Positions 23,915 through 34,629 of a DNA stretch of 64,000 nucleotides are shown piece after piece. The notes under the pieces were generated by a model. That model saw only the letters and a list, made by a program, of their open reading frames with translations. It had not been told where the DNA came from and did no database searches. The position numbers were made by a program, and so were the translations under genes. Within the stretch, counting starts at the first letter, position 1, and each line of letters starts with the position of its first letter. Source of the DNA: Stereum hirsutum FP-91666 SS1 (lineage: Eukaryota > Basidiomycota > Agaricomycetes > Russulales > Stereaceae); the NCBI RefSeq assembly GCF_000264905.1, contig NW_006763131.1:1796605-1860604 (forward strand), in the 5' to 3' direction.

Positions 23915-24601
23915 ATGTCCACCATCACCGTCCCACAAGGCTTCGGCTACGTCCCACCTGCCGCCTTGTTCCTTCTCGGCGTTCTAGTCTGGCAAACATC
24001 TAGAGTGGGCAGATCGAGGGGAAAGGCTGGGATTAAATATCCCCAAGGTCAGTTTCAATAGTTCTCGCCTTTCGTTGCCTGCTAACGTATCTGGGATAGT
24101 CTATGCCGATGCTGCTCAGCAGGCTGCTTCCAAGGAAGCTATGGTATTCAACTGTGCTCAAAGTCTGTGTTCGAAAGTCCTTCCTCTATCCGTTGACTCT
24201 GACCTCTGACTGAAGGAGCACACCAAAATACATTGGAGGCTCTCCCTATCGTCTTGACAACCACAGCAATCACCGCTCTTCAGTACCCTATCGTCGCAGC
24301 GGGTGGATTAGGTGTTTGGGCCTTCAGCCGTATCTTCTACACTCTTGGATACATGACTGGCCAGCCAGAAAAGGTGTGTAGATATCGCGTCTTCATTGAT
24401 GAACTGTGTCGTTGACGCGGTACTCTCCTTCCAGCGCCGTCGCGGATTCTTCGGCTACTTCGGCATGTTTGGTACGCCAGAACCCCTCCAGTTCCTCCCC
24501 GTTGTACCGAATAACTCCTACTCACTCATCTTGTCTCCGTTTCAGCTCTCCTTGGGGGCTCTGTCGCAACCTCCTACAACCTGATCACCGCAGGCATCTA
24601 A
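23915..24601 (+). CDS. MAPEG membrane protein, microsomal glutathione S-transferase 3-like (copy A)
   Basis: Five exons of 133, 63, 158, 37 and 56 bp: 23915-24047, 24100-24162, 24216-24373, 24435-24471 and 24546-24601. The protein has 148 aa, the usual MAPEG size. It begins MSTITVPQGFGYVPPAAL, and helix 1 follows. The MGST3 signature FNCAQRAHQNTLE is intact with the conserved Arg, Asn and Glu (glutathione site). Helices follow at ALQYPIVAAGGLGVWAFSRIFYTLGY and after RRRGFFGYFGMF. Family knowledge: homotrimeric ER membrane enzymes with glutathione transferase or peroxidase activity, important in lipid peroxide and xenobiotic handling. It is followed head-to-tail by a second copy and preceded by a clear TATA box, which suggests inducible expression. 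Confidence 0.92.
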
Positions 24602-25240
24602 GTGTCGAGTCTCATACTCTTGGGAGTGTGATTTTCTGTGCGGTCTGCTGGACATCATACTTGTTTGGTAATTTCTATAATGCATCTCTGTTTTTCCTGT
24701 CCGATGCTGTTCACAAACGCCGAAGCCTTCTTGTCTCCACTCAAAATGATTCAATGGCTGGTTATACGCGCTCTGTATGGCGCTTCCAGCGGATTTCGCT
24801 GCCGATCCAAAGAAAAATCATAACGATCGTCTCTTTTAAGGTTGCAATGGACCTTCAGAAGCTTCCTTAGCGCTCTGGGTGCTTGAGAGAATGGACATTC
24901 CTAACCACTCCTTATCAAACCTTTGTCCGCGAGGTTCCCCCTCGCCTGGCCGTCTCAGCTTCCATCGCACACCCTTCATAACAGCCACTGTTATATTTAT
25001 TCGCCTTCGTGTTCTCCGCACCAACTCCGTCATTTCCACCCGTGGTCCTACAACAGAAAAACACACTCCAAATCAAGCCGGCCGTCGTGGTCCTGACGTC
25101 GCATGCCTCCATGTTGTCCTGTGTTGTCCAAGGCCTCATTTGATGCAGTATAAATATCAAGCAGCTCGAAGGTGAAGCACCTCGCGGTCGTGCTCGCAGT
25201 CTCCTCCTTGTTTGTGCCTCACCTAAACCTGACTATCGAC
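24602..25240. promoter_or_regulatory. Spacer between MAPEG copies
   Basis: The 639 bp hold the 3' region of copy A and the promoter of copy B. Frames here have no family pattern. A TATA element is listed separately. Confidence 0.4.
25149..25156 (+). promoter_or_regulatory. TATA box of MAPEG copy B
   Basis: TATAAATA lies about 85 bp before the copy B start codon, the same arrangement as in copy A. Confidence 0.55.
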
Positions 25241-26012
25241 ATGTCTACGTCTACTATCGTCGTTCCGAATGGCTTTGCCTGGGTTGCTGCTTCTCTCCTC
25301 TCGACTACCGCTCTTCTCATCTGGCAATCTCAAATGGTGGCAAGATGGAGGGCTATAGCAGAGATCAAATTTCTTCAGAGTGTGTATACGGAGTCCAGAG
25401 AGCGCGAGCTAGGTTGCTAAACGCTTACTGTTGTCCTCATCAGCGTATGCGGATGCTGCCGCTCAGTCGAAGTCCAAGGATGCCTTGATATTCAACTGTA
25501 CTCAGAGTGAGTAGACCTGCGATTATTATGATGTCGACCCATTATTTATCGGCCGCGTCGGGATCGATGCAAAGGAGCACACCAGAATACTCTGGAGTGC
25601 ATCCCGATCATATACACATTGCACGTATCCTTTTCTCTCGTTCACTTTGACGAATGCGCTTGAATGAACGCTCTACAGGACTCTCTTGAGCTCTTTGAAG
25701 TACCCACATTGCGCGGCAGCAGGCTGTGGCCTTTGGTGTCTTGGTCGCGTCTACAACACTATTGGTTACATGTCAGGCAAACCTGCGAAGGTATTTATTT
25801 CTGAACAATTTATTGAAGAAACGCAGGCTTACGCGTGTTCCGCGCCCGTTTATTTAGCGCCACAACGGGGCCTTTGGCAAAATGGGCTTGTTATGTACGT
25901 GATATCTAAGAAGATTAGAACTCCTTCCTTGGTTCTTTTCATTCAACGCCCAACAGGTACTTTTCTAGGAGCACTCAAAGTTGTCTACGACATGTTCGTG
26001 GAACATGTATAA
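25241..26012 (+). CDS. MAPEG / microsomal GST 3-like protein (copy B, tandem paralogue)
   Basis: Six exons: 25241-25379, 25444-25506, 25575-25620, 25679-25790, 25858-25894 and 25957-26012. The lengths are 139, 63, 46, 112, 37 and 56 bp (150 aa). Apart from one extra intron, they match copy A exactly, since 46+112 equals A's 158-bp exon. The signature FNCTQRAHQNTLE is intact, so catalytic residues look preserved. The extra intron must use a GC donor at 25621 (phase 2); that gives IPIIYTLTLLSSLKYP, which aligns gap-free with LPIVLTTTAITALQYP of copy A. The C-terminus (TFLGALKVVYDMFVEHV) differs most from copy A. If the GC donor is not used, the frame shifts and the gene would be a pseudogene; I think it is functional. 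Confidence 0.8.
25621..25678 (+). other. GC-AG intron unique to MAPEG copy B
   Basis: The donor is ATT|GCACGT and the acceptor CTCTACAG|G, 58 nt apart. Both nearby GT donors (25625, 25640) are phase 0 and break the frame. The flanking exons sum to the exact length of the undivided exon in copy A. Confidence 0.7.
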
Positions 26013-26668
26013 GCGCCGCGCATACGTACCGAGCATCCTGCTTGAAGTTCTTTTCTGATGGAGGGTCGAAACACGACCGAGGGCCTGTAATAGTATTATC
26101 CTCTGTTCGTCGGTCAATTCCCTGACGTTTGTATGGAACTATGCTATTAGTATGCCGTTGACTTGTTGGCGTTTGCGATGTGGCGTCAATCGGGCGAACC
26201 GCCACAAAGATGCTTGCCTGGCGTTATCCGTGCCTCTCCGCCCCTGCGCTTTGAAGAACGCGTTATAATTAGAGTTTATTTCGAAATGGAAGCCGCAGCA
26301 GCATCATCATCCTTTTGTCATTGCCAAGTTCGCGTAGATTTTGAAGCGAAATGCCAGAAGTGTGCAAGGAGGCCACCGTGAAGGGATTTCGGTCGAAATT
26401 GATACGGGAAAGCTTGCTGCTTGGATCCGGGGAACAGATGACGACGGTGTGGGGATGTTGATGATCACTGAGGAAGAACATTGAAGAAACTTGGGGAAGA
26501 CAACAGACGATGCGGGGGAGATACGCGCTTACGTCAGGTCCGAAAGGAAGCGTCCCGGATTTGGACGCTTCGAAGCGTTTTCACCGCCTTCTCCTCCTCA
26601 GTCCTCTTTTCTCTTCTCCTTCGTCGTCCGTCGCGCTCAGCGCACCCTCTCGCGTGGGCTTCTTGTCC
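26013..26668. promoter_or_regulatory. MAPEG copy B 3' end and glycogenin upstream region
   Basis: 656 bp between two plus-strand genes. No supported coding frame and no repeats of note. Confidence 0.35.
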
Positions 26669-29600
26669 ATGGCCTCTCCTTATGCCTTTGTTACTCTTCT
26701 GACGTCCGACTCGTATCTCCCCGGCGCACTCACTCTCGCGGCTGCTTTGAAGGACGTACATCCGTCTCCACCTTCTTCCCCAGAGGTTGCCTTTCAGACT
26801 GTTTGCTTGGTCACGCCGGAGACGCTTGACGTCGCAAGTGTAAAGCTCTTGAGAAGGGCGTACGATCTGGTGGTTGGGGTGGAGATTATTGAGGAAGATA
26901 ATGCGCGGGGGTTACAATTGTTAGGTACGTCGGCTCGCAACCTCGTTTCGAAGGTAGTTTGGCGAATGGAGTACTGGTCGCCAGACGTACCTCTGGTCTC
27001 CAGACTTAGAGTCTGAGATCTGCCTAAGTCCTGAAACTTACAGTTAGAACGCACAAAAGTTGCACACCACACTTCCCATCGAATGCTCTCCCGTGCTTTG
27101 TCTCTAAAGCTTGTTCCTGACCATATCTTGCTCTCTCTTTTCTGATACAGGCCGCCCGGATCTCCATTCCGTTCTCACAAAGTTACACGTATTCCGCCTC
27201 ACTCAATTCGGCAAGATCATATTCCTCGACGCAGACATTCTGCCGACTCGCCCGCTCTCTCATCTTTTCACTTTGCCACATGAGTTCTCTGCTGTTCCGG
27301 ATGTTGGTTGGCCAGATATCTTCAACTCTGGACTGATGGTGTTGTCTCCCGGGGAAGATAAATTCAATGCGCTCATGGATATATCGAGGTCCAAGGGAAG
27401 CTGGGATGGAGGCGACCAGGGACTCCTGAACGAGTGGCGAGGGGATGATTGGAACAGATTAAGCTTCACGTATAACACAACACCTACCGCCGCATACACG
27501 TAAGTTTTCACCCATCGACTCAACGAGACCGCGAACCCAGTCACACGCTAAAATTTACCTCCTTCTCGAAGTTACGCCCCTGCATATACCCGTTTTGGCT
27601 CGAAGATATCCGCTATTCATTTTATTGGCTCCAATAAGCCCTGGAATTCTATTCCCTGGCGCGCGCCCGGTAGCACGAATACGCAACAAAACACCTCTGA
27701 GCCTCTCCAGGCTTACGATTATGGATCCCTTGTTGATCGTTGGTACGCCGTCTACGACAAGTATTACCGTTCGACGCCCGCCACCGTCCCCGCCCTACTT
27801 TCGGAATATGCCTCTAGCCGCTATGAATCCGCTTGGGACCAACCTGCTAGCCTTGGTGCCGAGGCATTGCCTTCTCCGACAGCCACAACACCCGGTCCTG
27901 CAACATTAGGTCTCGAAGCCTTACGGAAAATCGCCATTGAGGGTTTCAGCAATCCGGTCGGTGTGGAACAACCGATGCCGGGCGAAGGCGCGTACATTCG
28001 CATGCCGCTCGAAGGCCGAATCGATCTCATGCGGCGACGTCGAGAGCCGCAAAATGCCTCAGAGCACCATGGGTCTTCTGTGAAGGGATCCGGTGAGTCT
28101 TCGAGCGCAGGCTCGCAGCATTTTGAGGGTGGGCAGGATCAATCTACCCCAAGGTCGTCCGCACCGCCTTTGGGAGGACAGCCACCGACACCAGGACCAG
28201 ATGATGTACCACCCGCCCCTCAGCATCATCCACTCGTTCTGCCTCGCTCGGACTCGTTCGATCCTGCCCAGTATCATGAACAACACCATCCATCCCAAGC
28301 CCCTGGTAACAGTCACACATCTACACCACCCTCCGGACCTCGACGCGGTATTCCCCCGCGTTCTGCATCACCTCCAATGATGTCTTGGAACGCCGCGATT
28401 GAGCCTCCTCCGAATACAACACCCACTTCCAACTTCCCTAAGGATACCTATTTTCCAAACGTGTGGGATAATTCGGATAACACGAGCCCCAGTCCAGGTC
28501 GTAATGACGAGCAGCCATCACCACCATCTTCCAGCGTTCTCTTCGCTCCCCCGGCCCCAACCCATATTCCCGAACGCTTGATTAGAGAGGGGCATTACAC
28601 GAACGTTTTTGGTGGCAAGGCCGAAGCGGCTCCTATGCCTGATCCCGCGAAGGTCAAGAGCATATTTCCATGGGAGGAGAAGCCGCGTCAGATGCCCGCC
28701 AGAGTCTTCCCCGCGAGCGACGCCCCGCCTCCGGGCCTCTTCGTAGCACCTCCCAGTGCCTCCCCATCTCCATCCTCCAGCTCCCAGACTTTGCCTTCAC
28801 CGCCTCAACGGCAACAACATGCTTTGATCTCACCGCCTGTGGGATTGCAGACGGGTATCGTATTCAAGAACGCGTGGGACACGGTTCCCAGTATTCAGAA
28901 GTACGCTTCGAAGCTCGTTCGCTCACCTCACAATGGGACCCTCGCGCCTGCGTTCGACCTTGCAGAATCTCGGAAGAACGAAGATCGCTTGTTCAACACT
29001 TTGCAGGATTCGGACGACCCCAGCATGGACGGCGATGACGAAGACACCAGTGACGAAAGCGACCTTGAGAACGAACACAGAGACGAATCCGGAAGGCGTC
29101 GTACCAAGTCCACTTCAAGCTCTCATTCACGCGGAGCTAGAAGCAAGAGAAAGGAATATTCTTCGACGAGTGTGCAGACGACCCCGAAGGAGACCAGAGA
29201 CCAAGGTGTTCAGGTTAATCTCCTCCCTTTGCCCACCGACGCTGACCGCATCGGAAAAGACAAGGACCTACGATCTCCGGAATCGAAACCTCGCAGCAGC
29301 GGCTCGACGACCCCGAACGAGCATACGGCCAGGCGCGAGTGGCCCCGGGTCAGGACGTCAAGCAATTCCTCGTTCGGTGGTTCCACGGCTTTCTCTCCCA
29401 GCCAGTTAAGCGCTGAGACATTGTCACCTCTGGGATCCCCCACAGTAGGGCTGCGTAGCCCGCGGATGTTCCCCTCTCCTCGCGGTACCACACTCAGTCT
29501 CGGTGGCGTGCCTGAGACTTCGCGGCAGCCTTCCACAATCCGCCCGAGCGCGGCTGCACGGCGGTTCTCGAGCGATACGACTTCGTTGTCGTCTCCGGCT

Positions 29601-29777
29601 AGCACCGCGCCTCCTGGTTCTCCTCCGGATGGGCATTCGATTGGTCCTGGCTTCATGACTACCCCGGTCAAGAAGCCTGCGGGTCGCGTATGGGACCCCG
29701 CTCGCGGTGTTGATGTATTCAAGAAGGGTTCGGAGGAGGTCTTGGCCAGGTTTTTGAGGGGAGGTAACCCGACTTGA
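26669..29777 (+). CDS. Glycogenin-like GT8 glucosyltransferase with long disordered tail
   Basis: Three exons: 26669-26924, 27151-27499 and 27572-29777. They total 2,811 bp (936 aa). The GT8 domain fills about the first 300 residues: YAFVTLLTSDSYLPGALTLA, GRPDLHSVLTKLHVFRLTQF, the metal-binding DxD in IIFLDADILPTRPLSHLF, FNSGLMVL, GDQGLLNEW and AIHFIGSNKPWN. Glycogenin primes glycogen by self-glucosylation of a tyrosine. The middle 500 residues are Pro/Ser-rich and low complexity, with acidic patches (SMDGDDEDTSDESD). The C-terminus ends with RVWDPARGVDVFKKGSEEVL..FLRGG, the kind of conserved end by which glycogenin binds glycogen synthase. The tail is much longer than in animal glycogenins but common in basidiomycetes. 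The start MASPYAF is the family-typical one, although the frame is open further upstream. Confidence 0.9.
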
Positions 29778-30666
29778 GCGGCTTGGGCTCGTCGCTGTAA
29801 CATGAAGGCTCAGGCAGCGATATATGGACTATGGAGTATAAATACCCCCATCTCTTTCTTTGAAGTTTCCTGTTCCGCCTTATTTTGTTTCGGTTTGACG
29901 CATAACATTCATTCACCGGTATTCATGATTTAGCCCTGCCACACGCCAAGTTTCCTTGCCCGTTGCCATTATTTCCTTTGCACTCGCGTTATTGTTCATA
30001 TGCATGTCGCTGATTATTGCACTCCTCTCTTTCGTCGTTTTCGATTTTCTTTGCCCACGTTCCTCTTTTTTGTTGCCGCTCTGTACATATGCAAGTCCCC
30101 CCTTCCTTCTCGTCATGATCATCGTAGATCTTCACTCTCTCTCCGACAATGTCATTACTTCTCTCTCTCTCTCTCTCTCTGGATTTCTCTTAGCCGCAGT
30201 CTGTGTGGCTCTGTTCGTCTACCTTCCTCTCATACCTCTCATATCTTCCATACTACCTCTCGTACGTACCCTTGTCTACCGGAAGCGTGCTGCTGCCCTA
30301 TACACGAGCATTATAGTTCATTTGTCTCTGTATCGAGAACGACGCCACTCTCCACCAGGATTCTGAGTAGAGTATTGAGCGCCAATCCTTATCTAATCTT
30401 GAAATGGCCTGTCACAGTCGCGTCTCGTCACGATCGTGTTCCTTTTGTCACGATCACCCTCGATCACCGAACGCGTTTGAGGCTGGTGTATTTTTCTCCT
30501 CCCAACCACATCGAGTGAATGTACGCCCACTGATTCCAACCTCTCGAGCAATCGTAATTCATTAGCTACCAAGGCTCCCTCAGCTCTAATTGAGTAAGAT
30601 GGCTCCCCGCTTGACCATGAGATATGCGAACTCACCATTTTGTCGTATCAATCTAATCCGACAGGT
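29778..30666. other. Glycogenin 3' region and F-box gene upstream region
   Basis: 889 bp, T/C-rich on the plus strand. It contains a CT microsatellite at about 30161-30181 inside a longer pyrimidine tract (roughly 30130-30240). The overlapping frames here are low-complexity and not gene-like. An intron ending at the AG of 30663-30664 before the F-box ATG is possible but not shown. Confidence 0.4.
30161..30181. repeat. CT dinucleotide microsatellite
   Basis: About ten CT units in a pyrimidine-rich stretch, probably in a 5' leader or promoter. Confidence 0.7.
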
Positions 30667-32925
30667 ATGCTCACTCCAGGCTTCACTGCCCATGCACTTA
30701 TAGACGCACGCAAGAAAGTCGAGAACGACATCGCTCAAATCTCTCAATCTATATATGCCCTGAAAACCCAGCGCAACCTCCTCTGCGCCATAAATTCCCT
30801 CCCTCCCGAAGTCCTCGCGCACGTATTCTCCTTCGTCGTCCGAAGGGAAGTTCGGTGTAATCGTAAACTCGGATGGATCAAACCCGTGGCCCACGTCTGT
30901 CAGCGCTGGCGAGAAATTGCATTCAGTTGTCCTAGGCTTTGGGGTACGATTGACTATTCGTCTGTCGAGCGCACGGAGATGATGCTCTCACTTGCGAAAA
31001 ATACGCCCTTGACGGTCTTTTCGCTGGCCTACGAGACTATTCGGGAGGACGTAGACTTCCCGGGCCTGACGCTCCTTCTGAGTCCTGCCAATATATTGAA
31101 AATAGAAAAACTCAGGCTGTTCGCGTCTGTCAATATATTGCAGAAACTCGCGAAGCTATTACAAGGGTGCCCTGCACCGATGCTCAAGCGGCTCCTGTTG
31201 ACCAATAATTCATCCTGTACTACTGTGAGGCTGCCGGATGCGCTGTTCAGAGGAGAGATGTCGAGATTGGAATACGTGCACTTCACTGGGTGTCGTCCTT
31301 TGCGGTGGAGCCTTCTTCCGATGTTGAGGAACGTCACCTATTTTTGGGCTGTTCATGCTCGCGGAAGGCGAGCGGCCTAAAATGCAGGATTGGCTTGGTC
31401 AGTGATTCAATAGCGCTTACTACTAGCTCAACTGAAACCCTTTCCGACTTTTACGACATAGCTAACCCTTACTTCCTCAGAACTACTGAAGAGCTTGCCG
31501 AACGTTGTATACTTGCGAGTAGTCCAAGCAATACCCCTTTATCCTGTTGATAACCAATCTGCGGAAAATGCACCGACCGTCGCGCCAAATGCAGTCCTCC
31601 TTCCCAACCTCAAAATCCTCGACATTGATGCCAGTGACTCCTATTTTAACAACGTTCAAGGCCTCGCCTACACCCTCTCGCGCATGATCATGCCCTCCCT
31701 CTCGCATTTTGAAGTCGTCTGTGGCCACGAGGAAATCGAAAACGGGCCCGCTTTCTCACTGGGCCCGCTCTGTCCTCTCATCACCCTCAATTGTTCGCCT
31801 AAATCACAGGTCTTGGACTCTGATTCGGACCGAGAAAAATCCATGGAAATTTCGGAACCTCTCCGTAGCATCGTTATCGAACAAAACTGGATCAACCATT
31901 GCTTTCACATCATAGCCGGATGGACGGATCCCGACACAGCCGCCCTCTTCCGCCACAAGAACATCCACAATCTCACCACCACGCGCGCCAAAGAAAGTGC
32001 TAGGGTGATCTTCAGCTTCGGAGACGAAGTGTGGGGGCTTTCGAAGGAGAACACAGTGAAGGAGAATGTGGAGGAGGTTCTGGGTGCGTTGCCCCTCGGG
32101 CACGTCCAGACTCTCACCGTCGACACGGCGATTGGCATGCTTGACGATGTGAGGTGGTGGACAAGCGTTCATGGCATGTTTCCTCAACTTCAAACCCTGT
32201 ATTTATCAGGGCGAGGGACCGCCGACATGTTCCTGTCCGCATTCATCAACATCGACCAGGTACCCGATGCTGTTTCGCCCAACGGGAACATCGATCATAC
32301 CTTGGCCTGGCTGGCCAAACACGCTCTGGATCCCGACATCGCACCTACGAACGCATCCAATAACACTGCACAGGAGAAACGAGAGGACGAAAAGCAACAC
32401 CCCATCACATTCACCCCGGACAACATCATCTTCCCCCAATTGCGGTCCCTGTACATTACCTTTACTGCACTCCCGTCGCTCTCCTATCTTCTCGACGGCT
32501 TCGTCGACGCACTCGCGGCTCGACGAGAGCTCGGGGCTCCGATTGAGAAGTTAGAATTCGAGGGAAACTCGGGGTCGGTGTTGCGGCGATATATTACTCG
32601 CTTGCGCGAGATCGTGCCCGTTATTGTCGTCAATGGAGTATCGTACGATGGCAAGGGTTCGCTTGATGGCGACGATGATGCGACTATGGACGTCGAGGTT
32701 GACACCGATGATGAGAAGAGCGGCGGCGAAGAGGACGCGGACGACGACACGGAAGGAGATTCAGAGCAGTACAGCCAGGATTCGAGCTCGGAAGACGACT
32801 CTTCGGAGGACTCAGCCCGCAGTGGTATTCATGATCCAGGGGGAAGTCTTAGCATGATGGAAGCAAGAGAGGTAGATCCGTATGAGAGTGGGGACAGTGA
32901 TTTTGAATGGCCCGGGATTCGATGA
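30667..32925 (+). CDS. F-box protein with LRR-like repeats; frame needs an unusual junction near 31340
   Basis: The N-terminal helix (DARKKVENDIAQISQSIYALKTQRN) and the F-box (INSLPPEVLAHVFSFV...VCQRWREIAFSCPRLW) are typical of the large Agaricomycete F-box family. These proteins act as substrate adaptors in SCF ubiquitin ligases. LRR-like units follow (LKRLLLTNN, LPNVVYLRVV, LPNLKILDIDAS, FPQLQTLYLSG). The C-terminus is a 100-residue acidic tail. Exon 1 (30667 onward) and the exon 31481-32925 are in different frames. Either a 55-nt intron (31333-31387) plus a 10-nt exon (31388-31397) joins them, giving 706 aa, or one base is extra in TTTTTGGG at 31341-31348; in that case the stretch reads NVTYFGLFMLAEGERPKMQDWLELLKSLPNVVYL. 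The second reading fits an LRR better. Substrate unknown. Confidence 0.75.
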
Positions 32926-34629
32926 TCCAGATCATGAGTGTTTTGATTTGGGGAGCGGCCACCTTGCTTCGGGGTAGCATGTCAGAACTGCGATAGTTCG
33001 TTTATCATCATCGTGTTACAAGTTCCCAAAAAATACCTCTCAATGGGATATGGACGTGCAACATCGTACAAATCAAAGGCTAGGTCTGCGAGACTTGAAC
33101 AATATCGCGCAGAGCCCGTTTTCACCCATAATATCACTGCTGATTGGCCGTAATTTTGAATATAAAACAAAGTATGCCCGCCGTCGAAAACGGGAACATT
33201 TTTGGTAACAAGGTTGAAGCCTTGTTGTGTTTGACACGTTGAATTTATACGCCCTATCTTCAACACCAAGGTCTGCCTGTGGGAGACTATGTTGTGTCGA
33301 ACCATCCCCTCCTCTAACTTAGGTCTGTTCCGGTCCAGTCCAGTGAAAATGCTAGTGCTGTGTATATAATTTCCATTGCATAATCCTGAATCGGGGGTGC
33401 TAGAGCGTGCGAGAGAAACAAAAAAAAATCAAAAACTCAAAAACTCAAAAAAAAAAAAACAAAGGTGGAAACGTCAAAAGAAAAAAAGAAAAAGAAAAAA
33501 GAAACCATCCCATGAAGACTGAAACCGAAATTGAAAGCCGTCAGGTTGAAAAGGGGCCATAAGGGTAAGTGATAAGTGATAAGTAGTCGGCATCAGCATC
33601 AAACGAAAACAAAAACAAAAAGAGGAACGTGCAGGAGAAGAGGAAGAGGAAGAGGAAAAGACGTGTCGAAGAACCAAGATGCAATACTAATTGTCCGGAT
33701 GCACAGGTGTACTATGTTGGAATAAATGAATAAACGAATAAATGAATAGTGAATGATGGGCAGAGCGAGTAAGTAACGATTCAGATTCAACGTTAAAAAC
33801 GGGAATAAAAAGGGAATAGAAAAATGGGATAGGTATGTGTGTGTAGTAGGAGGTATGAGAGTAGTAAAGCGTGCAGGTATGAGGACGAGGGAGGGAGGAG
33901 GGAGAGAACCATAGAGATTTCGCCAATGCAACTAGCCATAGCCAAATACTACTACGAACAAGATACTAACAGCAGCGCCTTCATCTGCAGTGGTATGTGT
34001 ATGTATGTAACGGTGGTATTGTCGACGACGATGGGTGGTATGTGTATGTAGTAATATGTATGTTCAGGCGTAGGATGTACGGAGCTAACTTACTTACTAC
34101 AGGATATTTGCTAGCGTTTAGCAGAGAGAGAGAGGGAGAGAGCTATTATAGAACCGAAAGCTTTGTAACTAAGTACAATCTCCGTGCAGACTTGAAGCAT
34201 TGAAGCAAAAGGGGGGGAAATGGCACCGGGTACGGCGGATGGGAGAGGGACCAAAAGAGACAACAGATAATGAATAACATAAGAGGCAAGGCAAGAGCGC
34301 CGCGAACCAAAGCAGCAAACAAACTACAAAAAAAAACACAGACGAAAACGTATCAACGAATGAACGTGTGGACGAAGTGCATGGAAGGTAACGGGTAACG
34401 GGACACGAGAAGGAAGAGGAGGACTGAACGGGGTGTGTGTGTTATGTTATATAAAAAATGAACGTGAATATATACGCGTACCAGAGCGTGCAACCAGTCC
34501 AATCACCTCACCTCACCTCACCACATCTCGTCTCACCCCAAAAAAAAGAAGAGAAAGTCTACTCCGCTCGCTCCTGTCCGAATCCACCCTAGAGTGTAGT
34601 GTCTATCAAGACCAACCCAAAGGCCTACC
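32926..34629. other. Convergent region with long A/G-rich tract
   Basis: 1.7 kb between the 3' ends of the F-box gene (+) and the serine-rich gene (-). From about 33410 to 34560 the plus strand is strongly purine-rich, with poly-A runs (33419-33461), GAAAAG/AAAAAC runs, GT-rich spots near 33835 and 34015, and an AGAGAGAGAGG run near 34120. No coding frame with real composition was found. It may be a long pyrimidine-rich 3' UTR of the minus gene. Confidence 0.45.

Noticed and set aside
33599..33931. 110-codon minus-strand frame rich in Phe/Leu/Ser
   Set aside because: Produced by the pyrimidine-rich complement of the purine tract; low complexity.
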